Both the position numbers and the translations under genes were made by a program. A stretch of DNA of 64,000 bases, taken from NCBI RefSeq assembly GCF_001577835.2, contig NC_029529.1, positions 10,737,380 through 10,801,379 on the forward strand, in the 5' to 3' direction. The DNA comes from Coturnix japonica. Its lineage: Eukaryota; Chordata; Aves; Galliformes; Phasianidae. A model generated the notes under the pieces. It was not told the origin of the DNA and did not search any database. It saw nothing but the letters and a program-made list of their open reading frames with translations. Positions 1 to 9,330 of the stretch are shown here, one piece after another (positions within the stretch are counted from its first letter, which is position 1; the number at the start of each line of letters is the position of its first letter).

Positions 1-400
1 GATGTCCATACAACTGTATGTTGTATGTTGTATGACCATGTAACTGCTGCATATCCTCCCACTCTGGGATCAAACACGTGTGTGCTAATGGGGAAGATGA
101 AGGTTCATCTGGTGCTGTGTGCACTGCTCAGAGCCGCCCTGCAAACCCAGCAACCCTTTGGGGGAGGAAAGAGCTATTAACAAAGGATAACACTTCCAAG
201 CTTATAGGAAACATTGCTTTCCTTGCCAGCATCCTGCACTTTAACTCCTTGCCATTCATCTCATCTTTAACCTAATGGATCTGCCTGTTAATCCATCCTC
301 TGCCTTGGCACAGGGGCAGGAGCAGCCCCAGCCCGGTCTCGTTCCGTCCGTGTTCGGTGCCGCACCGAGAATGAAGCAATAAATCAATACATCAATAAAC
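1..400 (+). other. Probable 3' UTR / 3' end of an upstream gene (PGAP6/TMEM8A by synteny)
   Basis: No coding exon is recognisable here. The stretch ends in two AATAAA polyadenylation signals on the + strand, so it most likely belongs to the last exon of a transcript that starts left of the window. In human 16p13.3 the genes PGAP6 (TMEM8A), MRPL28 and AXIN1 lie head to tail in this order, so PGAP6 is the likely owner. That identification rests only on synteny. Near the left edge (about 17-36) there is a short GTATGTT-type triplication. The distance from the second signal to the MRPL28 start codon is only about 365 bases, so the two genes are tightly packed. Confidence 0.4.
378..399 (+). terminator. 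Tandem AATAAA polyadenylation signals of the upstream gene
   Basis: Two canonical AATAAA hexamers lie at 378-383 and 394-399. They are followed within 20-40 bases by a G/GT-rich stretch, the usual arrangement of a vertebrate cleavage and polyadenylation site. The cleavage site should fall around 400-415. Either hexamer could be used. Confidence 0.6.
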
Positions 401-442
401 CCCCTCCGGTTTGAGGGGGTGTGGGTGTGGGTGGGGGTTGGG
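400..442 (+). terminator. C/G hairpin plus G-rich downstream element
   Basis: Directly after the second AATAAA, bases 400-406 (CCCCCTC) pair perfectly with 413-419 (GAGGGGG) around a six-base loop. Five G runs of three or more follow at 415-419, 423-425, 429-431, 433-437 and 440-442, enough for a G-quadruplex. G-rich downstream elements are known to promote polyadenylation and polymerase pausing. Here the element would insulate the upstream gene from the MRPL28 promoter a few hundred bases away. The structure is visible in the sequence; its function is inferred. Confidence 0.45.
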
Positions 443-690
443 TCTGTATTTTGGGTTAAATCGGAGGAAATTCGGTTCGTTTTGGGTTTGTTTTGTTGGT
501 TTATTGTTTGTTTTTTTCCTCCTGTGATTATTTTATACGGTCAATTTGGAAGCTTCTGATTTTATAACGTAATAAATGTGACGGTGTTGGAGGGCAAACT
601 CGAACCGTGGTCTTACTGTATACAGCAAGGGGGGGGGTGAGGAACGCAATCGCGGATTGACCCTCACCGGCCACCGTCACCTTTAGTAAA

Positions 691-764
691 CGGAAGCCGC
701 CCCAGCTTCCGCTTCCGCCCACGTGTGCTACCGGGACCGGAAGCGGAAGTTAACGTCGGCGGCC
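691..764 (+). promoter_or_regulatory. MRPL28 proximal promoter / 5' UTR with ETS and E-box motifs
   Basis: The 75 bases before the MRPL28 start carry a CACGTG E-box (720-725) and several ETS/GABP-type cores. The ETS cores are CGGAAG at 691-696, CTTCCG-type copies on the other strand around 706-717, CCGGAAG at 737-743 and GCGGAAGT at 743-750. There is no TATA box and the area is CpG-rich. GABP/NRF2 sites of this kind are typical of nuclear genes for mitochondrial proteins, which fits the gene. The exact transcription start cannot be read from the sequence. Confidence 0.6.
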
Positions 765-2640
765 ATGCCGCTGCACAAGGTCCCTCCACGGTTATGGCCG
801 ACGCTGCGGCTGCAGGAAGGGATCTGTGCCCGTCTCCCCGCTCACTTCCTGGCTCAGCTACAGGACGACACTCCGCCCACCCCCGTTCATTGGCGGCCTC
901 TGGGCGTTCGGTACCGGCGGAACCCGCGAACCGGGGAACGGGAGCGTGTGCAGGACGTGCCGGTACCGGTGTACCTACCGAGGGCCGCACACGAGGGGCT
1001 GTGGGGCGGAGAGGGATGGATCCGAGGCTTCCGATATGCCAACAATGATAAGGTCAGAACCACGTTACCCCCTCACAAAGGGCCCGGTTCGGTTCGGTTC
1101 GACCCGGTTCGGTTCGGTTCGGTTCTGACCGCCGTCCCGCCCTCAGCTCTCCACTCGGGTACCGAAGATCTGGAAGCCTCAGCTGTTCGAACGTCGGTTT
1201 TACAGCGAGATCCTGGATGCGGAGCTGACCATCACCGTCACCATGAGAACGTTGGATCTCATCGATCAGGCCTATGGCTTCGATTTCTACATCCTCAAGG
1301 TAAAGCGAGGGGAAATGGTTTGAAGTGAAAAGAGGGAAAATTTAGGTTGGATGTGAGGGGGAAGTTCTTTACTAGGAGAGTGGTCAGGCCCTGGAACAGG
1401 CTGCGCAGGGAGGTTGTGGATGCCCCGACCTTGGAGGTGTTCAAGGCCAGGTTGGACGGGGCCATGGGCAACCTGATCTATGGGGTCTCTATGGGGATCT
1501 ATGGGGATCTATGGGGGCTCTATGGGGTCTCTAAGGGGATCTATGGGGTGTCTATGGGGTCTCCTGGGCAACCTGATCTAGTAAAGGTGTATGTTTGGTG
1601 GCCCTGCTAGACAGGGGGGTTGGAACTAAATGATCCTTGAGGTCCCTTCCAACCCGGGTCATTCTGTGATTCTGTGACTCACCGGCTGCACTCAGTGTTA
1701 CCGGATCCACCTGCCGGGCTCTGGGGGCTCCTGTGCCATGTAGAGCCCAGCCCGCACTGACACAGCTCCGTGTCCTGTAGCTGCTGCTCTATGTGGCGTC
1801 ATTTCCTTTCTCTCGCCAGACCCCTAAAGCCGACATGTGCTCCAAGTTGGGGATGGATTTGAAGCGTACGATGCTCCTACGACTCGCACGGAAGGATCCC
1901 AAGCTGCATCCTAACGACCCAGCCAGGAGAGAGGCAATATATCACAAGTACCGGGTGCGTGCTGGGCTCTGCTGCTCCCAGTCCTTGCTCTGGTTCTAAA
2001 CACATCTCCCAGCTGTTTCTCATCTCCCTGTGTGTTGCTGTAGTTTCTTTACTGGCCAGTTAGGAAAACAAACGCCTCTTTTTGATGTGAATCTGCACTA
2101 AGCGCTGGTAGGAGCACACACTGCCCACAGCAGGCAGGAGTTTAGTGAGGATTCCAGGCTGCCTGAGTGCCACTGTTTGACTTGGTGCGATGATGGGCAC
2201 TGGGATAGAAACCACTGACATCCACAGCCTGTGCTGAGAAGCAGCTATAGAACCATTCAGAAGAGAAGCAGAGCAGTTGATATGATGGTGTCATTATACC
2301 TCCTGTTTTTCTTTTTATTGCAGGAATTTGTGATTCCAGAAGAAGAAGCTGAATGGGTTGGTTTGAGTTTAGAAGAAGCAATAGAAAAACAGAGGCTTCT
2401 AGAAAAGAAGGTGAGTTTCTGAGGCAGCGCTGTCCTGCAAACACAGAGATACCTGAGCTGTGTTGGGCTGCACATGCAGTTGATCTGAGTAAAGGAAATA
2501 ACACTCCAGAATTCCAAAGCAGCTGAATCTCCTCTTTGTTTCAGGACCCCGTCCCACTATTCAAGGTCTACGCTGAGGAACTTGTCAACCAGCTGAAAGA
2601 ACAGGCACTTAAGGAGAAGGAGAAGGAAAGAAATGCGTAG
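765..2640 (+). CDS. MRPL28: Mitochondrial large ribosomal subunit protein bL28m (MRPL28), five coding exons
   Basis: The product is a structural protein of the mitochondrial 39S subunit. Exons are 765-1052, 1147-1299, 1820-1954, 2324-2410 and 2545-2640 (TAG at 2638-2640). All introns are GT-AG and all junctions are phase 0, giving 252 residues against 256 in human. The translation matches vertebrate MRPL28 throughout: [11 protein letters not shown] at the start, [19 protein letters not shown] at the end of exon 1, [16 protein letters not shown] and [20 protein letters not shown] in exon 2, [16 protein letters not shown] in exon 3, [20 protein letters not shown] in exon 4. The C terminus is a short Lys/Glu-rich tail (KEKEKERNA) that differs from the human end. 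Introns are small (94, 520, 369 and 134 bases); intron 2 holds a CR1 fragment. The start was chosen because it matches the family N terminus and sits in a CpG-rich promoter. Confidence 0.95.
1086..1125 (+). repeat. GGTTC pentanucleotide repeat in MRPL28 intron 1
   Basis: Three GGTTC units (1086-1100), one variant GACCC, then four more GGTTC units (1106-1125) fill much of the 94-base first intron. The last unit runs into TGACC, so CTGAC at about 1125-1129 makes a plausible branch-point match about 20 bases before the acceptor AG at 1145-1146. Confidence 0.85.
1340..1678 (+). mobile_element. CR1 LINE 3' fragment in MRPL28 intron 2
   Basis: The sequence follows the CR1 3' end: the region coding for a degenerate [19 protein letters not shown] peptide, then GGTTGGAACTAAATGATCC, GGTCCCTTCCAACCC and the terminal octamer-type repeat ATTCTGTGATTCTGTGA. 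It is a 5'-truncated, inactive copy in sense orientation within intron 2. About 85 bases of it (1481-1565) are an internal minisatellite that is not part of the normal element. Confidence 0.9.
1466..1580 (+). repeat. Minisatellite (about 10-base TCTATGGGGA units) inside the CR1, bracketed by a direct repeat
   Basis: Roughly eight imperfect copies of a TCTATGGGGA/T unit lie between 1477 and 1562. They are flanked by two exact copies of GGGCAACCTGATCTA at 1466-1480 and 1566-1580, exactly 100 bases apart. The flanking 15-mer is normal CR1 sequence, so the array seems to have grown inside the element by duplication. Confidence 0.85.
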
Positions 2641-2985
2641 AGCAAACTCCCTGCTGCAGATGAAGCTGTGGGGTGCAGGAAGCCATTTATGAGCCACGCT
2701 TGTGAAAGAGGCAACGCAATGAGCACGATGGGGAACGTGTTGCAGTTATCAGCATCTAATGATGGCAGCCTGAATCCAACTGAGGAATTATCCTTGTTGG
2801 CTGAGGAAAGGTTTTCTGTCCTGTGGCCTCTGAAAGCGTTACTGTAAGACTGACTTGATGTGGTGCTTCTGCCTGTGCGAGTGGTTGATTGTTGTTTGGT
2901 TTGATCCTGATATAAAACGAAATGTTATGTATCTTGAGAATGTCAGTAAACTTCTCTCTGATACTCACTGGTCATTATTGTGTGG
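2641..2985 (+). other. MRPL28: MRPL28 3' UTR and polyadenylation region
   Basis: There is no further open frame after TAG. A variant polyadenylation hexamer AGTAAA lies at 2945-2950, followed at about 2975-2990 by the GT-rich TTGTGTGGTGT. No canonical AATAAA occurs nearby. The transcript end is therefore placed around 2965-2985 by inference. Confidence 0.5.
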
Positions 2986-3065
2986 TGTATCCTAGATCAG
3001 TCCACAGGTCTGTTCTGCAGAGAGGAGAAGATTGTGCCCTGAAAGCATGACCTCAGACCATCCTG

Positions 3066-3110
3066 CAGCCAATACAGCTTACAGCCAGTTCAGCTTACAG
3101 CCAGTACAAC
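3066..3110 (+). repeat. 16-base tandem repeat, about 2.7 copies
   Basis: CAGCCAATACAGCTTA (3066-3081) is followed by CAGCCAGTTCAGCTTA (3082-3097) and a partial third copy. This is a short local duplication downstream of MRPL28 with no evident function. Confidence 0.8.
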
Positions 3111-4697
3111 CATCCTGCTGGCCATACAACTTACTCTAACCCTGTGGCTTCCAATGCTATTTTCTGTTTGAAGACATTGGTTTTTTCATCTTAGATCTTC
3201 AAAAATGTCTTTAAAATGGATGTTCAGCCTTTGCTGCTGTCTGGAGATGAGTGTAGCATGGCTGTGCTGCCCCTGGCCGTGCTGTGTGGGAGCAGGAGGC
3301 TCAGCACTGCAGGGGACAGATTGGATGGCAGAAGCTGGGGTGTTTCCAGCCTGTTTGCCTGTCCCAACTCTGGCAAGTCCAGGTTCCCAAGAGCAAACAT
3401 ACACAGAAGGTCACATTTGCCTAATGAATGATTTCTTAGCTAGGCCAACACAATGGCATTTGCTTAACTTCTCCCTCTCCTGCAACTGAGCTGAGTGGGA
3501 AGCTGCTGCCCGGCTCCTCCAGGGACTCTGACACTCTGCCCTCATTAGAGATAATTAGCTGGGACAAGTTCTTCATTGACAGCTCTGCTCATCATTAGGG
3601 CTAGCACAGCTCATGCATTTTAATGTGGCTCTGAGCAAAGCTGCTGCCAGTGGTTCTGACCCTCCATCACTATGCTGGAACGTGCTGGTTCCATTTGGGA
3701 TAGTTGGGAGGGCAGGTAGCAGCTCTTTCTTACCTTGAGCCTGGGTTGTAGGTATAAAAAGTGATATTCCTGTCCCGTGGTGCCCATATCCCTCAGGGGA
3801 GAGCTTTGGCCATTGGTCATCCCCAGCTGCAGTGCTACCAGCACTGTCCTTGGAGGCTCCTCTGTTCCTGGATTTGCCATCTTAGGAAGGAGGAGGGAAG
3901 CAGGAATAATGGGAAAGTTCAGCCAGATGCAGAGAGACCTCCCGTTCCACTGGGGCAGAGCTAATGCCGGCTCTGTGAAGTACATTAGGAGCTGCTCTGT
4001 GGTGAGAGGTTAGAGGCATCATCCTGCCTCAGTGTGGCTGAGTGGGTTCTGCACTCTGCAGTTATCAAGGAGCCCAGGCTTTGCAGTTCTGCCTTCCCAA
4101 GCCAGGGCTGGTGCCTTGAAACCACGACTGAATTTTTGCCTGTTTCACTTGTGGTTCCCAGCAAATCATGGACACTGATCTGAGAACTTGCTTGAGGTGA
4201 AGGCTGCATTCCTCCACCAACTGAGCCATTTAAATTAATGAATTCAATAGGATTTTACTTGTAAATTCCAAGCAAGTCCATCTGTGCTTTAATGGTCAGT
4301 AATGCTGTGGGAGCTCTTAACAAAAGCAGCAGTTCTGTGTTAGAGGGACAGAGATGGAGAAGTGGCAGCATCTCCGTGTGTGAGATGTTCAGAACAGCAG
4401 GGCCAGGCCCTGGGTAACCTGTTCCAGCATCTGTGGGCTGTGAGACCAGGCTGGGCCCAGCAGTGAGCCCTGCAGCCCTCCATCACAGAGCAGCTTCCTG
4501 CTCCTGCTGCCTCCTGGCTGCAGGGCTCAAGGCAGGGGATGGCTGCCTCCACCTGCGGCTGCTGTGTGGAGGACATGGCTGGGGCAGGAGGGCTGTGGGG
4601 CAGTGCAGGCTCTCTGAGGTCCATCCATGAGGGCTTTTGCTTCAGCGTGCTCTGCCATTCTACATGCATCTCCATCACTCACCTTCCCTAGGCAGCT

Positions 4698-4711
4698 GTT
4701 GCCATGGCAAT
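4698..4711. promoter_or_regulatory. RFX X-box-like palindrome
   Basis: GTTGCCATGGCAAT at 4698-4711 differs by one base from the ideal RFX X-box palindrome. It stands in otherwise plain intergenic sequence. Motif presence alone does not show binding. Confidence 0.3.
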
Positions 4712-5091
4712 GCTTTACGTGCTGCTGTTTCAGTCCAGCTAGAGCACAGGAGATGCCTTTGGGGAGATGGGAGCTCGTGCTCAGCCTGCAGGGCACCCTC
4801 AGGTGTCCCATCACTGTGGGCCCTGCAGGACCCATCGCCCTGGGGCTGGTGGTCCAAGGCAGAGGCAGCAGGGTGATGGGAAGCACCGGGAAGATGCAGC
4901 TCCTGCACTGTGGGCTCTTCCAAAGCCAAATCTGAGCTGTTGGATACAACCCCTGAGAGCACACAAAAGCACAGATGGGCAGGTAGAGCATCTGCCTCCC
5001 ATCTTTAATACATCACATTGTGAGGCACAAGCAGTGCACCAGGCACTGGGGCTGAGCACGGCTGTGCTCCTGGCCCTGCCCTCACCACCTC

Positions 5092-5112
5092 CATATTATA
5101 TTATATTATTCC
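5092..5112 (+). repeat. TATTA microsatellite
   Basis: A short run of ATATT/TATTA units interrupts GC-rich intergenic sequence. Confidence 0.7.
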
Positions 5113-6190
5113 ATATTTGCTTTGTGCTTTGTTTCCTGAAGCAGCTCTACGTGATGGGGAGAAGCAGTGGGTCCCCGTGGGGATGTTCAGGGGGCTGGAA
5201 GGTGCCTCCTGTGGCAGCAGTGCTGGCAGTGTGGCATGGGGAGCTGCAGCGGGCACAGCAGGGCTGGTGTTGGCTATGGGCAGGCAGAGCTCTGGCTGCT
5301 CTAAGACAGGAGTTACTATGGGAACCGACAGAGGATGCTCAGAGGGTGCAGAGGGCAGAGATGCTGGTATGGCTTCGTGGTATTGGTACCTGCAGCCACG
5401 CACAGCATCAAGCCTTCAGTTGATGCCCATGCTTTGCTCAAAGCCACCTGTGGCCATGCAGTGAGCTGGCACCGAGCTGGGGCTGCAGCAGTGGGATCTG
5501 TGTGCGGCTCATTGCTCTGCTTGGTTCTCGGCTCTGCTGGGGCTGAGCTGCACGCTGAACCGGGGCCAGCAGCATCCTGCGTGCAGCTGGACGGAGTGTT
5601 TGTGTAAGCAGAGCCTGCCCGGCTGTACCAACAGCCGCCTGTTTGTCCATGTGTGGGTGGTGAGAGCCCTGACGTCAATGGCTGCCTTTCATCTCCCCCG
5701 CATGGCCAGGCTCCCCTTGAGCAGCAGGACGGCGTGCCCGACTCACCGGCACCGGCTGAGCTGTGCAGCAGCGCCTGCCCCACACAGCAGACAGGGCTGG
5801 GAGCATTGAAGGCATGGCTGCTCTCCTTGCTGCTCTGAGCCCATGCAGCAATGGTACAGGGACAGGTCTGAAACCTGGGGGGGTCCACAGCTACAAACAG
5901 GCTCCCCATCCGACCATGTGCATTTCCTTTTTGATTCTCAGTCAGATGATTCTCTCTTCTTCCCTGCATCCCATACACAGACGTCATTCCATGTGCCTAC
6001 AAGGGCTGGGGGACACAGGGAAGAGGAAGGGAGCGGTGTTTTGCCCAGTTCTGCAGTGCCAGACCATCCCTACAGACCAGCATGTCCCCACAGCTGCAAT
6101 CCCAATGCACTCCACACAGGGTGCCATGAGGTGCAGTTGCTCTCCATGCAGCTCCCCTTGTTGTGGGGCTGTTCAGAGAAGAGGAGAGGG

Positions 6191-6218
6191 AGGGAGACCT
6201 TACAGGGGAGACCTTACA
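6191..6218 (+). repeat. 14-base tandem duplication
   Basis: The unit GGGAGACCTTACA is present twice in a row, with one substitution at the start of the unit. Confidence 0.75.
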
Positions 6219-6280
6219 GCTCTCCACACCCGAAAAGAGGCTGCAATGAGGTGGGAGTTGGGCTCTGCTTCTGGGTAACA

Positions 6281-6350
6281 CTGATAGGATGAGAGGTGTT
6301 GGCCTCAAGCTGCGCCTGGGCACTTCAGCTTGAGTGTTAGGAAACGTTCC
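6281..6350 (+). mobile_element. Degenerate CR1 LINE fragment
   Basis: GATAGGATGAGAGGTGTTGG, CTCAAGCTGCGCC and GTGTTAGGAAACGTTCCTTC follow the CR1 region that encodes the end of the reverse transcriptase ORF. The match lasts only about 70 bases. The copy is old and truncated at both ends. Confidence 0.6.
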
Positions 6351-6654
6351 TTCTCCCATCCTCCCCATTGCTTCCCCAACTGGACAGAGCCATGTGAAGG
6401 TTGGCTGTGCTTTGGAGGAGCCCCAACACTGAGGAGCACAAGGATGATGATGATGAGGGCTGCACCGTGGTGCTGGTTAACCCTACATGGAGTCATTGTG
6501 CAGCTGGTGGGGAGCAGCTGGCCCGGGGGAGGCAGCGCTGTCTGCAACAGTGTTCAAAGAGTTTTGCTTAAGTGTTGCCGCTCTTCAGGGCTTCCTCCAA
6601 AAAATAAAAAAATAAATATATGTCTATATGTAAAAAGGGAGAGAAAAAGAAGAT

Positions 6655-6860
6655 AAATCTTTCCATGCTGGATGAAAGCGGCCTGTCTTGACTATTTACC
6701 CAGCAATTATAAGTAAATCGGTGGTGCCTAAAGGGGCTGGTTGCCATAGTTACAATAGGATTGGAAGGACCATCATTTGGTCCTGGCCGCAGCCAATCAG
6801 GCTGAGAAGCCAAAGCTGCAATATAAAGTAAAGATTCCCATCTTCCAGCCACACAGTTGC
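6655..6860 (+). promoter_or_regulatory. Candidate promoter with X-box, CCAAT and TATA motifs
   Basis: The block contains an RFX-like GTTGCCATAGTTAC (6740-6753), a CCAAT box (CCAATCAG from 6793) and a TATA-like TATAAAG (6822-6828). The last two have the spacing of a classical core promoter with a start near 6850. A CpG-rich segment with an ATG and splice donor follows. The assignment is inferred from motif order; an enhancer of AXIN1 is an equal alternative. Confidence 0.35.
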
Positions 6861-6930
6861 CAAGAAAGGGAAATAGGTTCAAGAGTGTTGGAAAGTGCTC
6901 CGGACAGCAAGCAGGGCGGCTGCTCCCGTC

Positions 6931-6980
6931 ATGGCGGACTGCGAAAACCCAGCCGGCGCGCGACGCAGCGGGGCAGGCAG
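6931..6980 (+). other. Possible unannotated first coding exon (16 codons then a GT donor)
   Basis: After the CCAAT/TATA block, an ATG at 6931 opens a frame reading MADCENPAGARRSGAG. It ends at a good donor (CAG then gtgaga at 6981) in a CpG-rich stretch. No matching downstream exon was identified and the peptide resembles no family I know. It could also be a non-coding RNA exon or chance. Confidence 0.2.
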
Positions 6981-7139
6981 GTGAGAAATCCCAACGCTCC
7001 CCATCTCCCCGCTCATTGTTCTCCTTCACCACGGCCCCCGCCGCCCCACCCCATCCGCGGCCACCACCGACCCCCTCACCCAGCCCCAAAACCCACAATG
7101 AAACCCCCCTTCGGGCGAGAGACAAAGAGATCCGTGCGG

Positions 7140-7260
7140 AAAAACGCTCCACCATTCTCCCCAAATTGTGATCGTAGGCCTTTCAAATCAAATTTCGCAA
7201 AGCAGCTTCATCAAAGGCCCCCAGCTGGGAGACACAAGCCCCATATTCCTGCCGCCCACA
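7140..7260. promoter_or_regulatory. Candidate regulatory element with TCF/LEF core
   Basis: An AT-richer island in GC-rich DNA holds ATCAAAGG (7210-7217), an optimal TCF/LEF core, next to TTTCAAATCAAA-type sequence. TCF/LEF sites would suit the neighbour AXIN1, a Wnt pathway gene. Single cores are common by chance, so support is weak. Confidence 0.25.
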
Positions 7261-7384
7261 CGGCCCCCCCAGGCCTTGGATGGTGCGACAATCGCACACA
7301 AAGTCAGCGCGGCTCGAGAAGTGTGTGTGCAAGAAAAGGGGGGAAGAAAAGAGAAAAAAGCGAGAGCGAGAAAGAGCGGTGCCT

Positions 7385-7500
7385 AAATTGATCATAGTCT
7401 CCAAATCTCATTACTCGAGACTTCTGAGGACGGATATTTCCAAAGGCTGCTATTAAAGACTTGTAAATGGAGCCCCTTTATGAGATCAAAGCCCAAGGGC
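7385..7500. promoter_or_regulatory. Candidate regulatory element
   Basis: The sequence is non-repetitive and AT-balanced, with TTGATCATAG, a CTCGAG palindrome, TATTAAAGACTTGTAAATGG and ATCAAAG (7485-7491, TCF/LEF type). It is embedded in GC-rich surroundings. No open frame explains it. The call is a judgement of texture and needs conservation data. Confidence 0.22.
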
Positions 7501-7974
7501 CGGGCGCGGGGCGTGCGGTGGCTGTTGTGGCGGTGGCGGAGGGGCGAGCGGAGCCGCAGGATGCTGGGGGAGCCTTCCTCCCCTGCTGCTTCTGCCCTCC
7601 ATGTTTCCAGTGTCGCTGCTGCTGCTGCGTGACCCATCTTGCAATGGATACTGCAAACGTGATGTCGGGCAGAGCCGAACACCGCCCCAGCTCCCGGAGA
7701 TGGGCGAACTCCACCACCCGCAGCACCGGGGATGGAGAGAGAGTTCCCAAAGTCAAGCAGGTCCCTTCCAAAATGTCATAGTAATAAATGAGCTTATTCC
7801 AGTCGGGACCTCTCGGGACACCTTGGACTACAGATCATCTCACGGCGTGGGGCGCTGGCTCCATGGGGCCGTCCTGGCCTCGGGTCTTCTCCGTTGGGTC
7901 TCTTTTTCCTCCCCAAGTCGCGGCACCTCGCTGCCTTGCTGACCATGGGCAGAAGGGCCGAGGACAAAGGGAGG

Positions 7975-8340
7975 TGGACAGAAGTTGTACGACTTTCTCT
8001 TCCCACCGCCTCCCTTCAGATAAGATTTCTGTTGTCGGTGACACATTCAGCTCCGGGCAGCATTCCCAGCACCGGCACCACCAGCAGGCAGGCGCCCCAT
8101 CATATTCATGGAAAGCAAACTCACAGATGGTAAAATAACAGAGTCGTGTAGGTTTCAAAGAGTCCTTCTATGTCAATTGTTATATTATTAGGTAAACTCT
8201 AAGAAGAAAATCTTTTAATCCACTGTGGCTAATCCAGTCCACTTTTGTTGGCCAGGACATATTCAGCATCAACAAAAGGCTCTGGCCGACGAACACCGGC
8301 ATACATAATGTATTTATAACTCTGGGAGCTGGCTGGGCTG
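7975..8340. promoter_or_regulatory. Candidate regulatory element with inverted SOX/TCF-like sites
   Basis: This AT-rich, motif-dense block contains TCAATTGTTATATTATTAGG and an inverted pair CTTTTGTTG (8242-8250) and CAACAAAAG (8270-8278). AACAAAAG/CTTTTGTT is a SOX-type HMG-box site. There is no repeat signature and no credible ORF. It resembles the texture of conserved non-coding elements, which I could not test. Confidence 0.3.
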
Positions 8341-9305
8341 CTCCCAGAAAGAGACACTCCTCGGGCCCTCAGCAGGGGCCAGAGCAGAGGATTTGCCCGA
8401 CTTTTATCAGTTTTATTTTCATTTCAAAGAACCCGACCGATATTTTCACTGTGTTGCTTACCAGGCGAGGCACGAAGAGGGCAGGGACGTTCCTGGCTCC
8501 AGCCAGTCCCTCAGCCCGGACCTGCTGGGATCTGCACCCTTCATCTCCCTCTGTGTCCTGGGCAGCACAGGGATGGCTGGGCTTGAGGAAATGCATCCAT
8601 GCACCAGGCAGGGAGCATGGGGCCCTGAGGTGCCTGGAGTGCCGGGATGGAGGCGGATGGGACAGGGAGCAGCACCGTGCCTTCTGGGAGGATGGAGAGC
8701 TCCAGTGACACAGGCAGGTCTGTATATCCCGTATTTCACACCCAGCTCCTCTTCCATGTGCTGGAGACAGGGAGAGCTGCAGCAGTGCTCCAGGACAGGC
8801 TGTGGGGTGCTGTCCCCATGGGGATGGGCTGTGGGAGCAAAGGGGCCACCAGGAGGTGTTGGCTGGGCACTGCTAAGGTGGCTGCCCCCAGAACGGCAAT
8901 CCTGGCGCCCTGGGATCTACATGGACTTTGCTTGGAAGGCATCATCACTCTGGGAATGGAGGGATCACCTTCCTGCAGGACAGGGGATATCAGTAATGCC
9001 ATAGAACTGCTGCACCAAGCATGGGAAGGCTGGGAGGTGTGCAGGGCTGCCAGGAAGGGAGCTGGAGTGAGGCACAGGGACAGACTGTGTCCTCACACGA
9101 TGGGGAAGCTGCTGCCATATGAAGATGCAAAGCCCAAGGTCTGCAAAGTTTGGTGTTGTGTATCCACCACCACGTTTCCTCGTGCTTCAGACAATTGTAA
9201 CTGTAAGAATCAGGATGAAACATAACCTGAGGCCTGATTCACTCACATTTGTCTGCCCCGGGCTCTGCTGTCTCCTACAGCCCTGCCGGAGTCCAGCACA
9301 GGGGC

Positions 9306-9330
9306 CTTCTCCATCAACTTCTCCATCAAC
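9306..9330 (+). repeat. 12-base tandem duplication
   Basis: CTTCTCCATCAA occurs twice in direct succession. Confidence 0.75.

Noticed and set aside
1347-1610. 87-residue frame with a [10 protein letters not shown] repeat peptide
   Set aside because: It is a translation of the CR1 fragment and its minisatellite inside an MRPL28 intron, not a repeat protein.
4405-4440. Short CR1-like phrase (CCTGGGTAACCTGTTCCAGC)
   Set aside because: Only about 30 bases match and neither flank continues the element, so it is too short to call.
5316-5987. 223-codon open frame on the minus strand
   Set aside because: Unrecognisable composition-driven peptide in GC-rich intergenic DNA, overlapped by equally long frames on the other strand.
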